A stretch of DNA of 9,012 nt from an uncultured Rhizobiaceae group bacterium (lineage in GTDB: Bacteria > Pseudomonadota > Alphaproteobacteria > Rhizobiales > Rhizobiaceae). Location: positions 1 to 9,012 of the forward strand of contig CALAIO010000264.1 of the NCBI GenBank assembly GCA_937923355.1, written 5' to 3'. The notes beneath the pieces are model-generated. The model saw nothing but the letters and a program-made list of their open reading frames with translations, searched no databases and was not told the DNA's origin. The translations under genes and the position numbers were made by a program. Below, piece by piece: positions 1 to 6,723 of this stretch; within the stretch, counting starts at the first letter, position 1, and every line of letters begins with the position of its first letter.

Positions 1-2
1 GA

Positions 3-82
3 ATAGCCGGAGTTTACTCAGGCTATGGGCGATAGGGGCAAAACGCTATCTGAGGCAATTGCTCCTATCGCTCGCCCCCCCC
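3..82. other. Two tandem intergenic hairpins and a C8 run
   Basis: The 92 bases before the first gene hold two inverted repeats. ATAGCC (3-8) pairs with GGCTAT (21-26). GCGATAGGGGCAA (29-41) pairs with TTGCTCCTATCGC (59-71) as a 13-bp stem with one G-T wobble and a 17-nt loop. A run of eight C follows at 75-82. Neither strand has a T tract after the larger stem, so it is not a standard intrinsic terminator. It lies just past the 3' end of the minus-strand PH gene and might protect that mRNA end or end a gene to the left of the window. The pairing is seen; the role is unknown. Confidence 0.5.
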
Positions 83-92
83 AAATAAAATA

Positions 93-605
93 TCAATGCT
101 TTGAAATCACATGCAAAATAGCTTCTTGGGCTTTTTCTGGCTCTGCCAAATCAGCGATGACAACCTTATTTTCAGCAACCAAGTTCAAAACCAGTGTCCC
201 GCCACCAAAAAGACGCCCAGACAAGCCGCGTTTGATATTGACACTTTCAATCATGGCAACAGGCACCTCAACAGGCAAATCTTTTGGCCACCCAGGATGG
301 CAAAAAAGACAATCATCATTCACTTGAACGCGTATGGTCTGATACCTGAGAAACGCATGTGCAGCCAGCAAAGGTACAAAAACAGACATCACAACAATAA
401 ACAATCGCGCCAAATTGCTGTCACTCATGTCAGCTAATGCCAAAAGAAACCATGCACATGAATAAGCAAGCAATATAACAATCGTCGGTGCAAAAATATG
501 CCAATGCGCAGAGAAAAGTGGAACACCTTGCGTTTGCGCATCATTTTTCTCAAGTATCAAGCCATTGTCGGCTTCATAGACTAAGTTGGCATTTGTGTCG
601 TTCAT
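93..605 (-). CDS. PH domain-containing (bPH2/DUF304-like) inner-membrane protein
   Basis: A 170-residue protein with two predicted membrane helices (about residues 37-58 and 66-86) followed by a soluble C-terminal part (about 90-168). That part reads like the bacterial PH domain found in YdbT-like proteins: a segment around residues 115-140 (VPVAMIESVNIKRG, then GRLFGGGTLVL) matches the usual pattern of an I-x-S-V-x-x-x-R strand and a GxGT turn, ending in a helix (PEKAQEAI). Such proteins are membrane-anchored and mostly of unknown function. The two cysteines in CLFCHPGW (99-106) are not obviously a metal site. The start ATG lies 57 bases from the divergent dehydrogenase gene, so the two share a short intergenic promoter region. 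The family call is from motif memory and the biochemical role is unknown. Confidence 0.6.
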   Translation of the reverse strand: MNDTNANLVYEADNGLILEKNDAQTQGVPLFSAHWHIFAPTIVILLAYSCAWFLLALADMSDSNLARLFIVVMSVFVPLLAAHAFLRYQTIRVQVNDDCLFCHPGWPKDLPVEVPVAMIESVNIKRGLSGRLFGGGTLVLNLVAENKVVIADLAEPEKAQEAILHVISKH

Positions 606-662
606 AACGCGCCCTATATCATTTTCACAATGATTCTTTTACTTTAAGCCAAGGAGTTCATC

Positions 663-1802
663 ATGCGCAAGTTTTTGAAATATATGCTATCAGCACTGTT
701 GATGAATTTTTCAGCCACGATGGCTCTGGCACAAGCAAAAAGCCAAACGTTCAAAACTGAAAAAGCAATAATTAAAGTCGAAACCATAACAGATGAATTA
801 GTGCACCCATGGGGCATGACCATGTTGCCTAATGGTAAAATATTGGTAACCGAACGTGGCGGGGCTTTAAAATTGATCGATCCAAAAAATGGTAAAGTTC
901 AAAAAGTTTTGGGCGCACCCCGCGTTAGAGCAAACGGGCAAGGTGGTCTTCTGGATATTGCCGCTGATCCTGATTTTGAAAATAATAAAATATTATTTAT
1001 GACTTTTTCCGACGCTTCCAAACGTGGCGTAACGGGCACTGCTGTTGCCTCTGCTATATTTACAGAAAGTCCTCGCCCACGCTTAAGCAAAGTCAAAACA
1101 ATTTACTCCATGGAAAAGAAAACAGCTGGCGGCAGACATTTCGGTTCACGCATTGTCTTTGCCAAAGACGGTACAATTTTCATCACAACAGGCGATCGAG
1201 GCGACAGACCAAGAGCGCAAGACCCGTTTGATGCAGCTGGCAAGGTTCTGCGAATAAACAAAGACGGCAACATTCCAAAGGATAACCCCTTTGCAGATGG
1301 CGAGAGCGCCCTGCCCCAAATCTGGTCGCTAGGACATCGCAACCCGCAAGGTGCAACACTTGATAAAGACACAGGGCAACTCTGGACACTCTCCCACGGT
1401 GCAAGAGGTGGCGATGAAATCAATACACCAAAGGCGGGCAAAAATTATGGTTGGCCAATTATCTCATATGGAGTTCATTACTCAGGCGGTAAAATTGGTA
1501 AAGGCACTTCTGCCGAAGGCCTGGAACAACCCATCTACTATTGGGATCCATCCATCGCCCCATCTGGTCTGGATTTTTACTCTGGCTCCCTAATACCAGA
1601 ATGGAATGGCAATCTCTTCGCAGGCGCGCTTAAAGACCAGCTTCTATCACGACTGGAAATCAAAGACGGTAAAGTCGTCCACGAAGAACAAATTCTCGAA
1701 GGCGAATACGGCCGCATAAGAGATGTGAGAAGTTTCGCAGATGGTGCATTGTGGCTATTAACCGACGATAGCGAGGGGATGTTGTTGAGGCTCACTAAAT
1801 AA
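663..1802 (+). CDS. PQQ-dependent aldose sugar dehydrogenase (YliI/Asd family), secreted
   Basis: A 379-residue protein, close to the roughly 370 of E. coli YliI. Residues 1-24 form a Sec-type signal peptide (basic start, hydrophobic core, ALAQA cleavage region), placing it in the periplasm. The rest is a six-bladed beta-propeller of the soluble glucose dehydrogenase type. Family hallmarks seen in order are HPWGMTMLPNGKILVTER, QGGLLDIAADPDF, the FITTGDRGD stretch followed by AGKVLRINKDG, LGHRNPQG, and SHGARGGDEIN followed by GKNYGWP. Members oxidise the C1 of aldoses using PQQ and calcium and pass electrons to the respiratory chain. The start is fixed by an AAGGAG ribosome site at 651-656. 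The gene is divergent from the PH-domain gene. PQQ biosynthesis genes are not in the window, so the cofactor must be made elsewhere or acquired. Substrate range cannot be read from the sequence. Confidence 0.88.
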   Translation: MRKFLKYMLSALLMNFSATMALAQAKSQTFKTEKAIIKVETITDELVHPWGMTMLPNGKILVTERGGALKLIDPKNGKVQKVLGAPRVRANGQGGLLDIAADPDFENNKILFMTFSDASKRGVTGTAVASAIFTESPRPRLSKVKTIYSMEKKTAGGRHFGSRIVFAKDGTIFITTGDRGDRPRAQDPFDAAGKVLRINKDGNIPKDNPFADGESALPQIWSLGHRNPQGATLDKDTGQLWTLSHGARGGDEINTPKAGKNYGWPIISYGVHYSGGKIGKGTSAEGLEQPIYYWDPSIAPSGLDFYSGSLIPEWNGNLFAGALKDQLLSRLEIKDGKVVHEEQILEGEYGRIRDVRSFADGALWLLTDDSEGMLLRLTK

Positions 1803-1804
1803 TC

Positions 1805-1816
1805 GTCAAATTTGAC
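1805..1816. promoter_or_regulatory. Perfect 12-bp palindrome overlapping the RHH gene -35 box
   Basis: GTCAAATTTGAC is a perfect palindrome that begins two bases after the dehydrogenase stop codon and covers most of the -35 hexamer of the promoter that follows. A protein bound here would block RNA polymerase, so it is a candidate operator. Ribbon-helix-helix proteins bind short palindromes as dimers of dimers, which makes autoregulation by the downstream gene plausible but unproven. Confidence 0.45.
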
Positions 1817-1840
1817 AAAACTCCCATTGCATATTTTAAT
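1812..1840 (+). promoter_or_regulatory. Near-consensus sigma70 promoter for the RHH gene
   Basis: A perfect -35 TTGACA (1812-1817), a 17-bp spacer and a -10 TTTAAT (1835-1840, five of six) predict transcription starting near 1847. That gives a leader of only about 15 bases before the ATG, just enough for the GGAGGAG ribosome site at 1851-1857. The octamer TTGCATAT occurs twice, at 1827-1834 and 1842-1849, across the -10 region. The promoter means the small regulator gene has its own transcription even if read-through from the dehydrogenase occurs. Confidence 0.65.
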
Positions 1841-1861
1841 CTTGCATATGGAGGAGAATAT

Positions 1862-2176
1862 ATGTGTCAAATCTTTGCAGGTCAGGCACCTGAGCGTTAT
1901 TCAGGTGAAACTCGTTCCGTTCGCCTTGGCGGGCATGTAACAAGCGTCAGACTGGAAACCGCATATTGGGAAATTCTGGAAGAAGTCTCCCACGCTCAAG
2001 GTATGACACTTGGCAAATTTCTAACAACTCTACACGATGAAGTTCTCGATTTAAGAGGTGAAGTTCAAAACTTTGCCTCCTTATTACGCTGCGCCTGCCT
2101 CACCTATGTCGAAGAGGTTCGCGGTGATGCAAGCCGTGTCGCAGCGCTAAAAATTGAGGCAAGCACAGCCGCGTAA
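1862..2176 (+). CDS. Ribbon-helix-helix domain protein (RHH_4 type)
   Basis: A 104-residue protein with the layout of the alphaproteobacterial RHH_4 family: a conserved start (MCQIFAGQ, then ERY), a beta strand with TRSVRL and TSVRLE (about 17-32), a first helix (YWEILEEVSHAQ, 35-46), a turn (GMTLGKFL) and a second helix running into LHDEVLDLRGEVQNFASLLR (57-76). The strand is expected to insert into the DNA major groove after dimerisation. Targets are unknown. A strong GGAGGAG ribosome site precedes the ATG by a few bases. A consensus promoter and an overlapping palindrome sit immediately upstream, which fits a self-regulating repressor. Most members of this family are uncharacterised, so DNA binding is inferred from the fold. 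Confidence 0.78.
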   Translation: MCQIFAGQAPERYSGETRSVRLGGHVTSVRLETAYWEILEEVSHAQGMTLGKFLTTLHDEVLDLRGEVQNFASLLRCACLTYVEEVRGDASRVAALKIEASTAA

Positions 2177-2222
2177 ACAAGCAAAATACCTAACGGCTTG
2201 ATACTTCTAAGTTGTTTGAATT

Positions 2223-2278
2223 GTAGTAGACACTTACTACCTATTACAAAAATCAGCTGCCTATACTCCTTGTACAAG
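2223..2278. promoter_or_regulatory. Inverted repeats and possible -10 upstream of gloA
   Basis: The 118-base gap before gloA contains the inverted repeat GTAGTA (2223-2228) / TACTAC (2235-2240), a TATACT that resembles a -10 box (2262-2267), and a 10-bp palindrome CTTGTACAAG (2269-2278) just downstream of it. No convincing -35 box is seen at the right distance from TATACT. The arrangement resembles a regulated promoter with two possible operator sites, but evidence is limited to symmetry. Confidence 0.3.
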
Positions 2279-2283
2279 ACAAT

Positions 2284-2289
2284 GGAGGA
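2284..2289 (+). promoter_or_regulatory. Ribosome binding site selecting a TTG start for gloA
   Basis: GGAGGA lies five bases before a TTG codon at 2295. The first in-frame ATG is at 2316, 26 bases beyond the site and inside the conserved first beta strand (IIHTML) whose histidine is a metal ligand. The TTG start is therefore preferred. Confidence 0.7.
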
Positions 2290-2294
2290 TAGAC

Positions 2295-2690
2295 TTGGCC
2301 AAAATAATTCACACCATGCTTCGCGTTCTGGATGAAGAGCGCTCAGTTAGTTTTTACAAAACAGCTTTCGACCTTGATGTCGCCAAGCGGCTGGATTTTG
2401 ACAGTTTCACACTCGTGTACCTACGCAATGATGAAAATGATTTCGAAGTAGAATTGACCATCAACAAGGGCCAGGAAGAACCTTACGACCTTGGCAACGG
2501 TTATGGTCACTTTGCTGTTGTCGTAGATGACCTTGAAAGCGAACACAAGCGCTTTGAAGCTAATGGTTTTGAACCCCGTAAAATAGTCGAGTTTGAACGA
2601 GACGGCGCATTGCTCGCAAAATTCTTTTTTGTAACAGACCCCGATGGCTATGAAATCGAAGTGATGCAGAGACACGGTCGCTACACATAA
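2295..2690 (+). CDS. gloA: Glyoxalase I (lactoylglutathione lyase)
   Basis: A 131-residue protein of the vicinal-oxygen-chelate fold, similar in length to E. coli GloA. It converts the hemithioacetal of methylglyoxal and glutathione to S-lactoylglutathione in the cytoplasm. The four metal ligands of the family can be read as H6 (IIHTML), E53 (VELT), H72 (GYGHFAV) and E122 (DPDGYEIEV), and the DPDGY signature is intact. Translation starts at TTG, supported by the ribosome site at 2284-2289. It lies 34 bases upstream of the Tat-subunit/GMC oxidoreductase pair on the same strand and may be co-transcribed with it, which would link aldehyde detoxification to sugar or alcohol oxidation. The short loops suggest the bacterial Ni/Co-type rather than the Zn-type enzyme, but this is inference. 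Confidence 0.85.
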   Translation: MAKIIHTMLRVLDEERSVSFYKTAFDLDVAKRLDFDSFTLVYLRNDENDFEVELTINKGQEEPYDLGNGYGHFAVVVDDLESEHKRFEANGFEPRKIVEFERDGALLAKFFFVTDPDGYEIEVMQRHGRYT

Positions 2691-2724
2691 ATTCTAGTTA
2701 AATCTTATCATCAAGGAGGAGAAG

Positions 2725-3249
2725 ATGAAAAAACAAGAAAACTGCAAAGGCTTGACACGCAGGCAATTACTGTCAGGCAGTGCAAAACTGGGAGCTGCAT
2801 TTATTGTGGGCTCAGGCTTTGTTGCAAATCCAGGGCTTAGCTGGGCTTTAGAAGTAGAACACCTAAAACCTGAAACCATGGCAACGCTCATCCAAATGGC
2901 GCGAGACATCTACCCTCACGACCACGTCGGCGATGAATATTATGTGGCCGCAGTCAAAGGATATGACACGGCAGACAACAAGGACACCGTTGAAGCAGGC
3001 ATTGCCGCATTAAATGCTGCTGCCGTCGGCAAAGGTCATGCCAGTTACGTAGGCGCAGGATGGGAGCGAGATCGCGTAGACATCCTAAGAAGCATGGAAG
3101 ACAGTCCATTTTTCCAAACAGTTCGTGGAGGCCTGGTAACCGGCCTTTATAACCAGAAAGCCGTTTGGCCACTCTTTGGATACGAAGGCGAAAGCTTTTC
3201 CAAGGGCGGCTACATCGAACGCGGCTTTGACGACATTAACTGGATATAA
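2725..3249 (+). CDS. Tat-exported gluconate 2-dehydrogenase subunit 3-like small subunit
   Basis: A 174-residue protein with a twin-arginine signal (LTRRQLLSG, R12-R13, then a hydrophobic stretch to about residue 38). The mature part, with the ARDIYPHD segment near residues 64-71, resembles the gluconate 2-dehydrogenase subunit 3 family. In known gluconate, sorbitol, fructose and FAD-glucose dehydrogenases this small subunit binds the GMC-type catalytic subunit and carries it through the Tat system. Here the GMC gene begins 14 bases after this stop codon and has no signal peptide of its own, exactly as expected for such a pair. A strong AGGAGGAG ribosome site precedes the ATG. It probably has no catalytic role of its own. 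Confidence 0.8.
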   Translation: MKKQENCKGLTRRQLLSGSAKLGAAFIVGSGFVANPGLSWALEVEHLKPETMATLIQMARDIYPHDHVGDEYYVAAVKGYDTADNKDTVEAGIAALNAAAVGKGHASYVGAGWERDRVDILRSMEDSPFFQTVRGGLVTGLYNQKAVWPLFGYEGESFSKGGYIERGFDDINWI

Positions 3250-3263
3250 GGGAGGATAATAAA

Positions 3264-4835
3264 ATGGCTGCACCATTTGATAAAAATGACGACACAGTTG
3301 TTGTCGTAATCGGTACGGGCGCGGGCGGAGGTGTCCTCGCAAACGAACTTGCACAAAAAGGCGTAAGCGTTATCGCACTTGAAGCTGGCGGACGGCATGT
3401 GCCAGATGATTTCATCAATGATGAGTGGGCAAGTTTCGGACAGCTTGCGTGGCTTGATCCACGAACGACATCAGGCGATTGGCGTGTTGCAAAGGATTTT
3501 GCAGGACTTCCGGCATGGATTGTAAAATCAGTCGGCGGCACAACTCAGCACTGGGCTGGTGCGTCGCTACGTTTTCAGGAGCATGAATGGAAAGCTGCAA
3601 CGACATATGGCAATGTGCAGGGGGCATCACTTCTGGATTGGCCAATCGACGCGGCAGAAATGGACCCATGGTACACCAAGGCAGAAGACAAACTCCATGT
3701 CACGCGTACCGGCGGTCGACCAGGACTTCCCGGCAATAATAACTATAAGGTTTTTGAAGCTGGCGCGAAAAAACTTGGTTACAAGGACGTGCATACGGGT
3801 CGAATGGCTATTTCTTCAAGTGATGATACTGACCGCACCATGTGCCAGCAAACAGGCTTTTGTTTCCAAGGCTGTAAATGGGGCGCAAAATGGTCTGCAG
3901 GCTATCACGATATTGAAGAAGGCGAAGCAACCGGCAATTTGGAAGTTCGTGAAAAGTCTCACGTTGCCCGCATCCTTCACAATGATGAAGGCAAGGTAAC
4001 AGGCGTTGAATATTTCGATGCAGATGGCAATCTGCAAATGCAGAAAGCACGTGTGGTTTGCGTTGCGGGCAATTCATTCGAAAGCCCTCGCATGTTGCTC
4101 AATTCAGCGTCTTCCATGTTCCCGGACGGTCTTGCAAACTCATCCGGTCAAGTCGGTCGCAACTATATGCGTCATATGACGGGTTCGGTTTATGGGGTCT
4201 TTGACAAGCCAGTAAAAATGTGGCGCGGAACAACCATGGCTGGCATCATCCAGGATGAATCAAGACACGATCCTTCCCGTGGATTTGTCGGTGGCTATGA
4301 ATTGGAAACGCTTGCTCTCGGCCTTCCATTCATGGCTGCCTTCCTTGATCCGGGCGGATGGGGTCGTGAGTTCACAACAGCTCTTGATAGTTATGAAAAC
4401 ATGGCTGGCATGTGGATTGTTGGCGAAGACATGCCACAAGAAACAAACCGCGTTACGCTTAACAATGATGTTAAGGATCAACACGGCCTTCCTGTTGTAA
4501 ACGTGCATTTCGATGATCACCCAAATGACATCGCCATGCGCAACCATGCCTACAAGCAAGGTGCTGCGGTTTATGATGCAGTAGGTGCAACCCGCACCTT
4601 CCCAACACCGCCCTACCCGTCAACTCATAACCTCGGCACAAACCGCATGTCGGAAAATGCCAGAGATGGTGTGGTGAACAAATGGGGTAGAACACACGAC
4701 ATTCCGAACCTGTATATTTCGGACGGCAGTGTCTTCACCACAGGGGCTGCCGAAAACCCAACGCTAACAATCGTAGCGCTGGCAATCCGCCAAGCAGATC
4801 ACTTGGCCTCAGAAATGAGCAAAGGTAATTTGTAA
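3264..4835 (+). CDS. GMC-family FAD oxidoreductase, catalytic subunit of a dehydrogenase complex
   Basis: A 523-residue GMC flavoprotein. It has the N-terminal FAD-binding loop (VIGTGAGGG, about 15-23) with the acidic end of the second strand (ALEAG, 38-42), a GGTTQHWAG stretch (91-99) near the flavin, and a C-terminal HNLGT...NPTLT region with the likely catalytic pair H455 and N498. Three cysteines (C194, C200, C204, in CQQTGFCFQGCKWGAK) sit where FAD-glucose and fructose dehydrogenases carry a [3Fe-4S] cluster used to pass electrons onward. It has no signal peptide and is probably exported with the upstream Tat subunit. GGGAGG ahead of the ATG is the ribosome site. No cytochrome c subunit follows; a terminator comes directly after. 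The substrate (sugar, polyol or alcohol) cannot be told from sequence. Confidence 0.85.
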   Translation: MAAPFDKNDDTVVVVIGTGAGGGVLANELAQKGVSVIALEAGGRHVPDDFINDEWASFGQLAWLDPRTTSGDWRVAKDFAGLPAWIVKSVGGTTQHWAGASLRFQEHEWKAATTYGNVQGASLLDWPIDAAEMDPWYTKAEDKLHVTRTGGRPGLPGNNNYKVFEAGAKKLGYKDVHTGRMAISSSDDTDRTMCQQTGFCFQGCKWGAKWSAGYHDIEEGEATGNLEVREKSHVARILHNDEGKVTGVEYFDADGNLQMQKARVVCVAGNSFESPRMLLNSASSMFPDGLANSSGQVGRNYMRHMTGSVYGVFDKPVKMWRGTTMAGIIQDESRHDPSRGFVGGYELETLALGLPFMAAFLDPGGWGREFTTALDSYENMAGMWIVGEDMPQETNRVTLNNDVKDQHGLPVVNVHFDDHPNDIAMRNHAYKQGAAVYDAVGATRTFPTPPYPSTHNLGTNRMSENARDGVVNKWGRTHDIPNLYISDGSVFTTGAAENPTLTIVALAIRQADHLASEMSKGNL

Positions 4836-4851
4836 ACTCTCCCAAGACGAA

Positions 4852-4877
4852 GGGCGCACCAGTTGCGCCCTTTTTTT
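4852..4877 (+). terminator. Intrinsic terminator after the GMC gene
   Basis: GGGCGCA (4852-4858), loop CCAGT, TGCGCCC (4864-4870), then seven T. This is a textbook rho-independent terminator starting 16 bases after the GMC stop codon. It closes the oxidoreductase unit and separates it from the convergent rtcR gene. Confidence 0.93.
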
Positions 4878-4907
4878 CTGAATTTTTAATGTATCAAATT
4901 CAGAAAA
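4874..4907. repeat. 12-bp perfect inverted repeat at the 3' end of rtcR
   Basis: TTTTCTGAATTT (4874-4885) and AAATTCAGAAAA (4896-4907) are exact inverted copies with a 10-nt loop. The left arm shares the T tract of the upstream terminator and the right arm abuts the rtcR stop codon. In the rtcR transcript it would form an AU-rich hairpin immediately after the stop, but without a U tract on that strand. It may be a weak terminator or mRNA-end stabiliser between two convergent genes. Confidence 0.6.
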
Positions 4908-6482
4908 TTATTTATTGATTTGATCCCAAGCTAAATCGAATTTATCCAAATATTTTCTCAGTCTATCAGAATCATTTTTTGACAATCTGTTAGATCGTGA
5001 CGATGAAAACAGTTTTCTACCAGCACTACTTAATGATTTACTGGTTTGACAAATCCGAATGACGTAAGCGAGTTGGACTTTATCAAAAGGATCAATATTG
5101 TGTGCACTTGCCCCACAATATTGATGAATTAAAATCTCATCAGGATCATCTTCAGCATTTGACCATTGGTACTTCAAATTTTGTATTTCGGCATCAACCA
5201 TTGCACTTGTGATACGCCCGCGAGGAGCAAGCGTACAAAGCCGCATAACAGAGGAACCTAAGTCGCGAAAATTTCCAATCCAAGGCGTAGAAGGGTCAAT
5301 TGCAAACCTTCTATATTTTTGTGCAGCATCAGCATTAAAACCAACATGAGTTCCCAGCAATGCTTCAGCACGGCTCAACTCATATTCTATATTCGGCTCT
5401 ATATCCTCTCTTCTTTCACTCAAAGCAGGAAGCGTGAAAGTCCATAAGTTTAAACGCGCATACAGGTCAGCCCTGAATTTACCTTGAGACACAAGTTTCC
5501 CAAGATCACGATTTGTGCCAGCTATCAGTTGAAATTTACTACTAATTTCATGGTCTGAACCTAGCGGAAAAAACTTTCCAGTTTCAATCGCATGCAAAAT
5601 CATTGCTTGTTCATCAAGTCCAAACTCATCAATTTCATCAAGAAACAAAACGCCTCCATCCGCTTCTCTTAGTAATCCACGGCGATCATTTGCAGTGTTG
5701 GCCAAGCCACTACGACGATGGCCAAAAAGCGTTGACATCGCTCGTTCACCTTTTAAAGTTGAGCAATTCACATGCACGAAACGCCCTTTTATTCTCCTGC
5801 GTTGAAGTTTCAACTCATATATTTTTTCAGCAAGACCTGATTTTCCTGTTCCAGTCACGCCCTGAAGCAAAATTGCTGCATCAGATGTAGTGGCAACTTG
5901 TTCAATACGCTCAATAAGCGCATTGAAATTCTTGTTTCTGGTTTTGATACCTGATTTTAAAAGCGCGTTATATTCTTCTGCTATCAGATCAAATCTTTGC
6001 TGAAGTGCATTATAACGCGACAAATCCAAGTCTACGATATTATATGAACCGCGTATGTCTTCCTTGTCATAACCTGCAGGTGACGTCTGCAATAATTTTG
6101 CAGGGATGTGGCGTGACTCGGTTAATAAGAACCAGCAAATCTGCGCAACATGAGTCCCAGTAGTCAGATGTACATGGTACTCTTCTCGATCTTCATCAAA
6201 ACCATAATCGAGTGCAAAATCAAAAAGTGCTCCATAAACTTCCTGAAAATCCCAAGGATTATGCATATCAATACAGTGAAGAAGGACTTCTGTATTACCT
6301 GAAGATTCTATTGTTTGCTTTACACTATTAGCTAATCTTGAAAACCTTCTATCATGAATAAGCTCTAGTCTTGAAACAGGGAATTCTTCTTGAAGTGTCA
6401 ACGCAATTGATGGGCGCCAGCGCTGTTTCTTGCCGGCATCAAGCTGTGTCCCTAAGAATCCAATAACAACATTATTTTTCAT
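4908..6482 (-). CDS. rtcR: RtcR, CARF-domain AAA+ activator of RNA repair, with altered GAFTGA loop
   Basis: A 524-residue protein that aligns along its full length with E. coli RtcR as remembered. Residues 1-173 form the CARF sensor (FLGTQLDAG; HLTTGTHVAQICWFLL at 105-120; DLDLSRYN), which responds to RNA ends with 2',3'-cyclic phosphate. The AAA+ domain has Walker A GVTGTGKS (208-215), Walker B LFLDEID (279-285), the arginine-finger region FRADLYARL (336-344) and GNFRDL (403-408). A C-terminal helix-turn-helix region lies around 483-513. The loop that in E. coli RtcR reads GAFTGA is SGLANT here (258-263, bases 5694-5711), so contact with sigma54 is doubtful. The ATG at 6482 is preferred over an upstream in-frame TTG (6518) because conservation begins there. 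It is divergent from the tRNA-rtcB unit, its expected target. Confidence 0.9.
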   Translation of the reverse strand: MKNNVVIGFLGTQLDAGKKQRWRPSIALTLQEEFPVSRLELIHDRRFSRLANSVKQTIESSGNTEVLLHCIDMHNPWDFQEVYGALFDFALDYGFDEDREEYHVHLTTGTHVAQICWFLLTESRHIPAKLLQTSPAGYDKEDIRGSYNIVDLDLSRYNALQQRFDLIAEEYNALLKSGIKTRNKNFNALIERIEQVATTSDAAILLQGVTGTGKSGLAEKIYELKLQRRRIKGRFVHVNCSTLKGERAMSTLFGHRRSGLANTANDRRGLLREADGGVLFLDEIDEFGLDEQAMILHAIETGKFFPLGSDHEISSKFQLIAGTNRDLGKLVSQGKFRADLYARLNLWTFTLPALSERREDIEPNIEYELSRAEALLGTHVGFNADAAQKYRRFAIDPSTPWIGNFRDLGSSVMRLCTLAPRGRITSAMVDAEIQNLKYQWSNAEDDPDEILIHQYCGASAHNIDPFDKVQLAYVIRICQTSKSLSSAGRKLFSSSRSNRLSKNDSDRLRKYLDKFDLAWDQINK

Positions 6483-6657
6483 AAACGATATAAATATATA
6501 AAATACTATATAAATCAATCAATAATTTTGTATCTATTTTTGTATAAATAAAAATTAATCAATAAATACAATGAATTAGATTAAAATCGCCTTTCTGTTT
6601 TTCTTATATAAAATTCAGCACATTATGAACTTGTACGAAACGAAAGAGAAACCGCAG
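6483..6657. promoter_or_regulatory. AT-rich rtcR/rtcB intergenic control region
   Basis: This stretch must hold the divergent promoters of rtcR and of the tRNA-rtcB unit. It is strikingly AT-rich up to about 6620. TTTTGTAT occurs at 6526-6533 and 6538-6545, a 12-base (about one helical turn) step, and the inverse ATACAA occurs at 6566-6571; these could be RtcR binding sites. A sigma54 promoter needs GG-N10-GC; there is no GG on the plus strand from the rtcR start to 6656, and no later GG before the tRNA is followed by GC at the right distance. Several TATA-like hexamers exist (for example around 6605-6612), but AT richness makes them uninformative. Confidence 0.4.
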
Positions 6658-6718
6658 GCAAATCCGTGTTTGCAAGTAAAAGACAGGAACCGAAAGCAAT
6701 TAGCTGACGGTTCCTGTC
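6658..6718 (+). ncRNA. Two hairpins in the rtcB leader, one with an 11-bp perfect stem
   Basis: GCAAA (6658-6662) pairs with TTTGC (6669-6673) around a 6-nt loop. Nine bases later GACAGGAACCG (6682-6692) pairs perfectly with CGGTTCCTGTC (6708-6718) around a 15-nt loop, which may itself close by AGC/GCT. No T tract follows, so the larger hairpin is not an intrinsic terminator. It ends five bases before the acceptor-like strand of the tRNA-like element, so it may be part of the same small RNA, a processing signal, or a protein-binding stem as in bacterial Y RNAs, where a long stem accompanies a tRNA-like module. The pairing is certain; transcription and role are inferred. Confidence 0.5.
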
Positions 6719-6723
6719 AAAAT

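Noticed and set aside
25..437. Plus-strand reading frames over the PH-domain gene
   Set aside because: Both are antisense or shadow frames with no recognisable domain, while the minus-strand frame has membrane helices and a PH-like domain.
4849..4877. The GMC terminator also acting for rtcR on the minus strand
   Set aside because: On the minus strand the stem is followed by TTCGTC rather than a T tract, so intrinsic termination in that direction is weak at best.
6482..6518. Longer RtcR starting at TTG 6518
   Set aside because: The extra 12 residues are encoded by AT-rich leader, no ribosome site precedes them, and similarity to known RtcR begins at the ATG at 6482.
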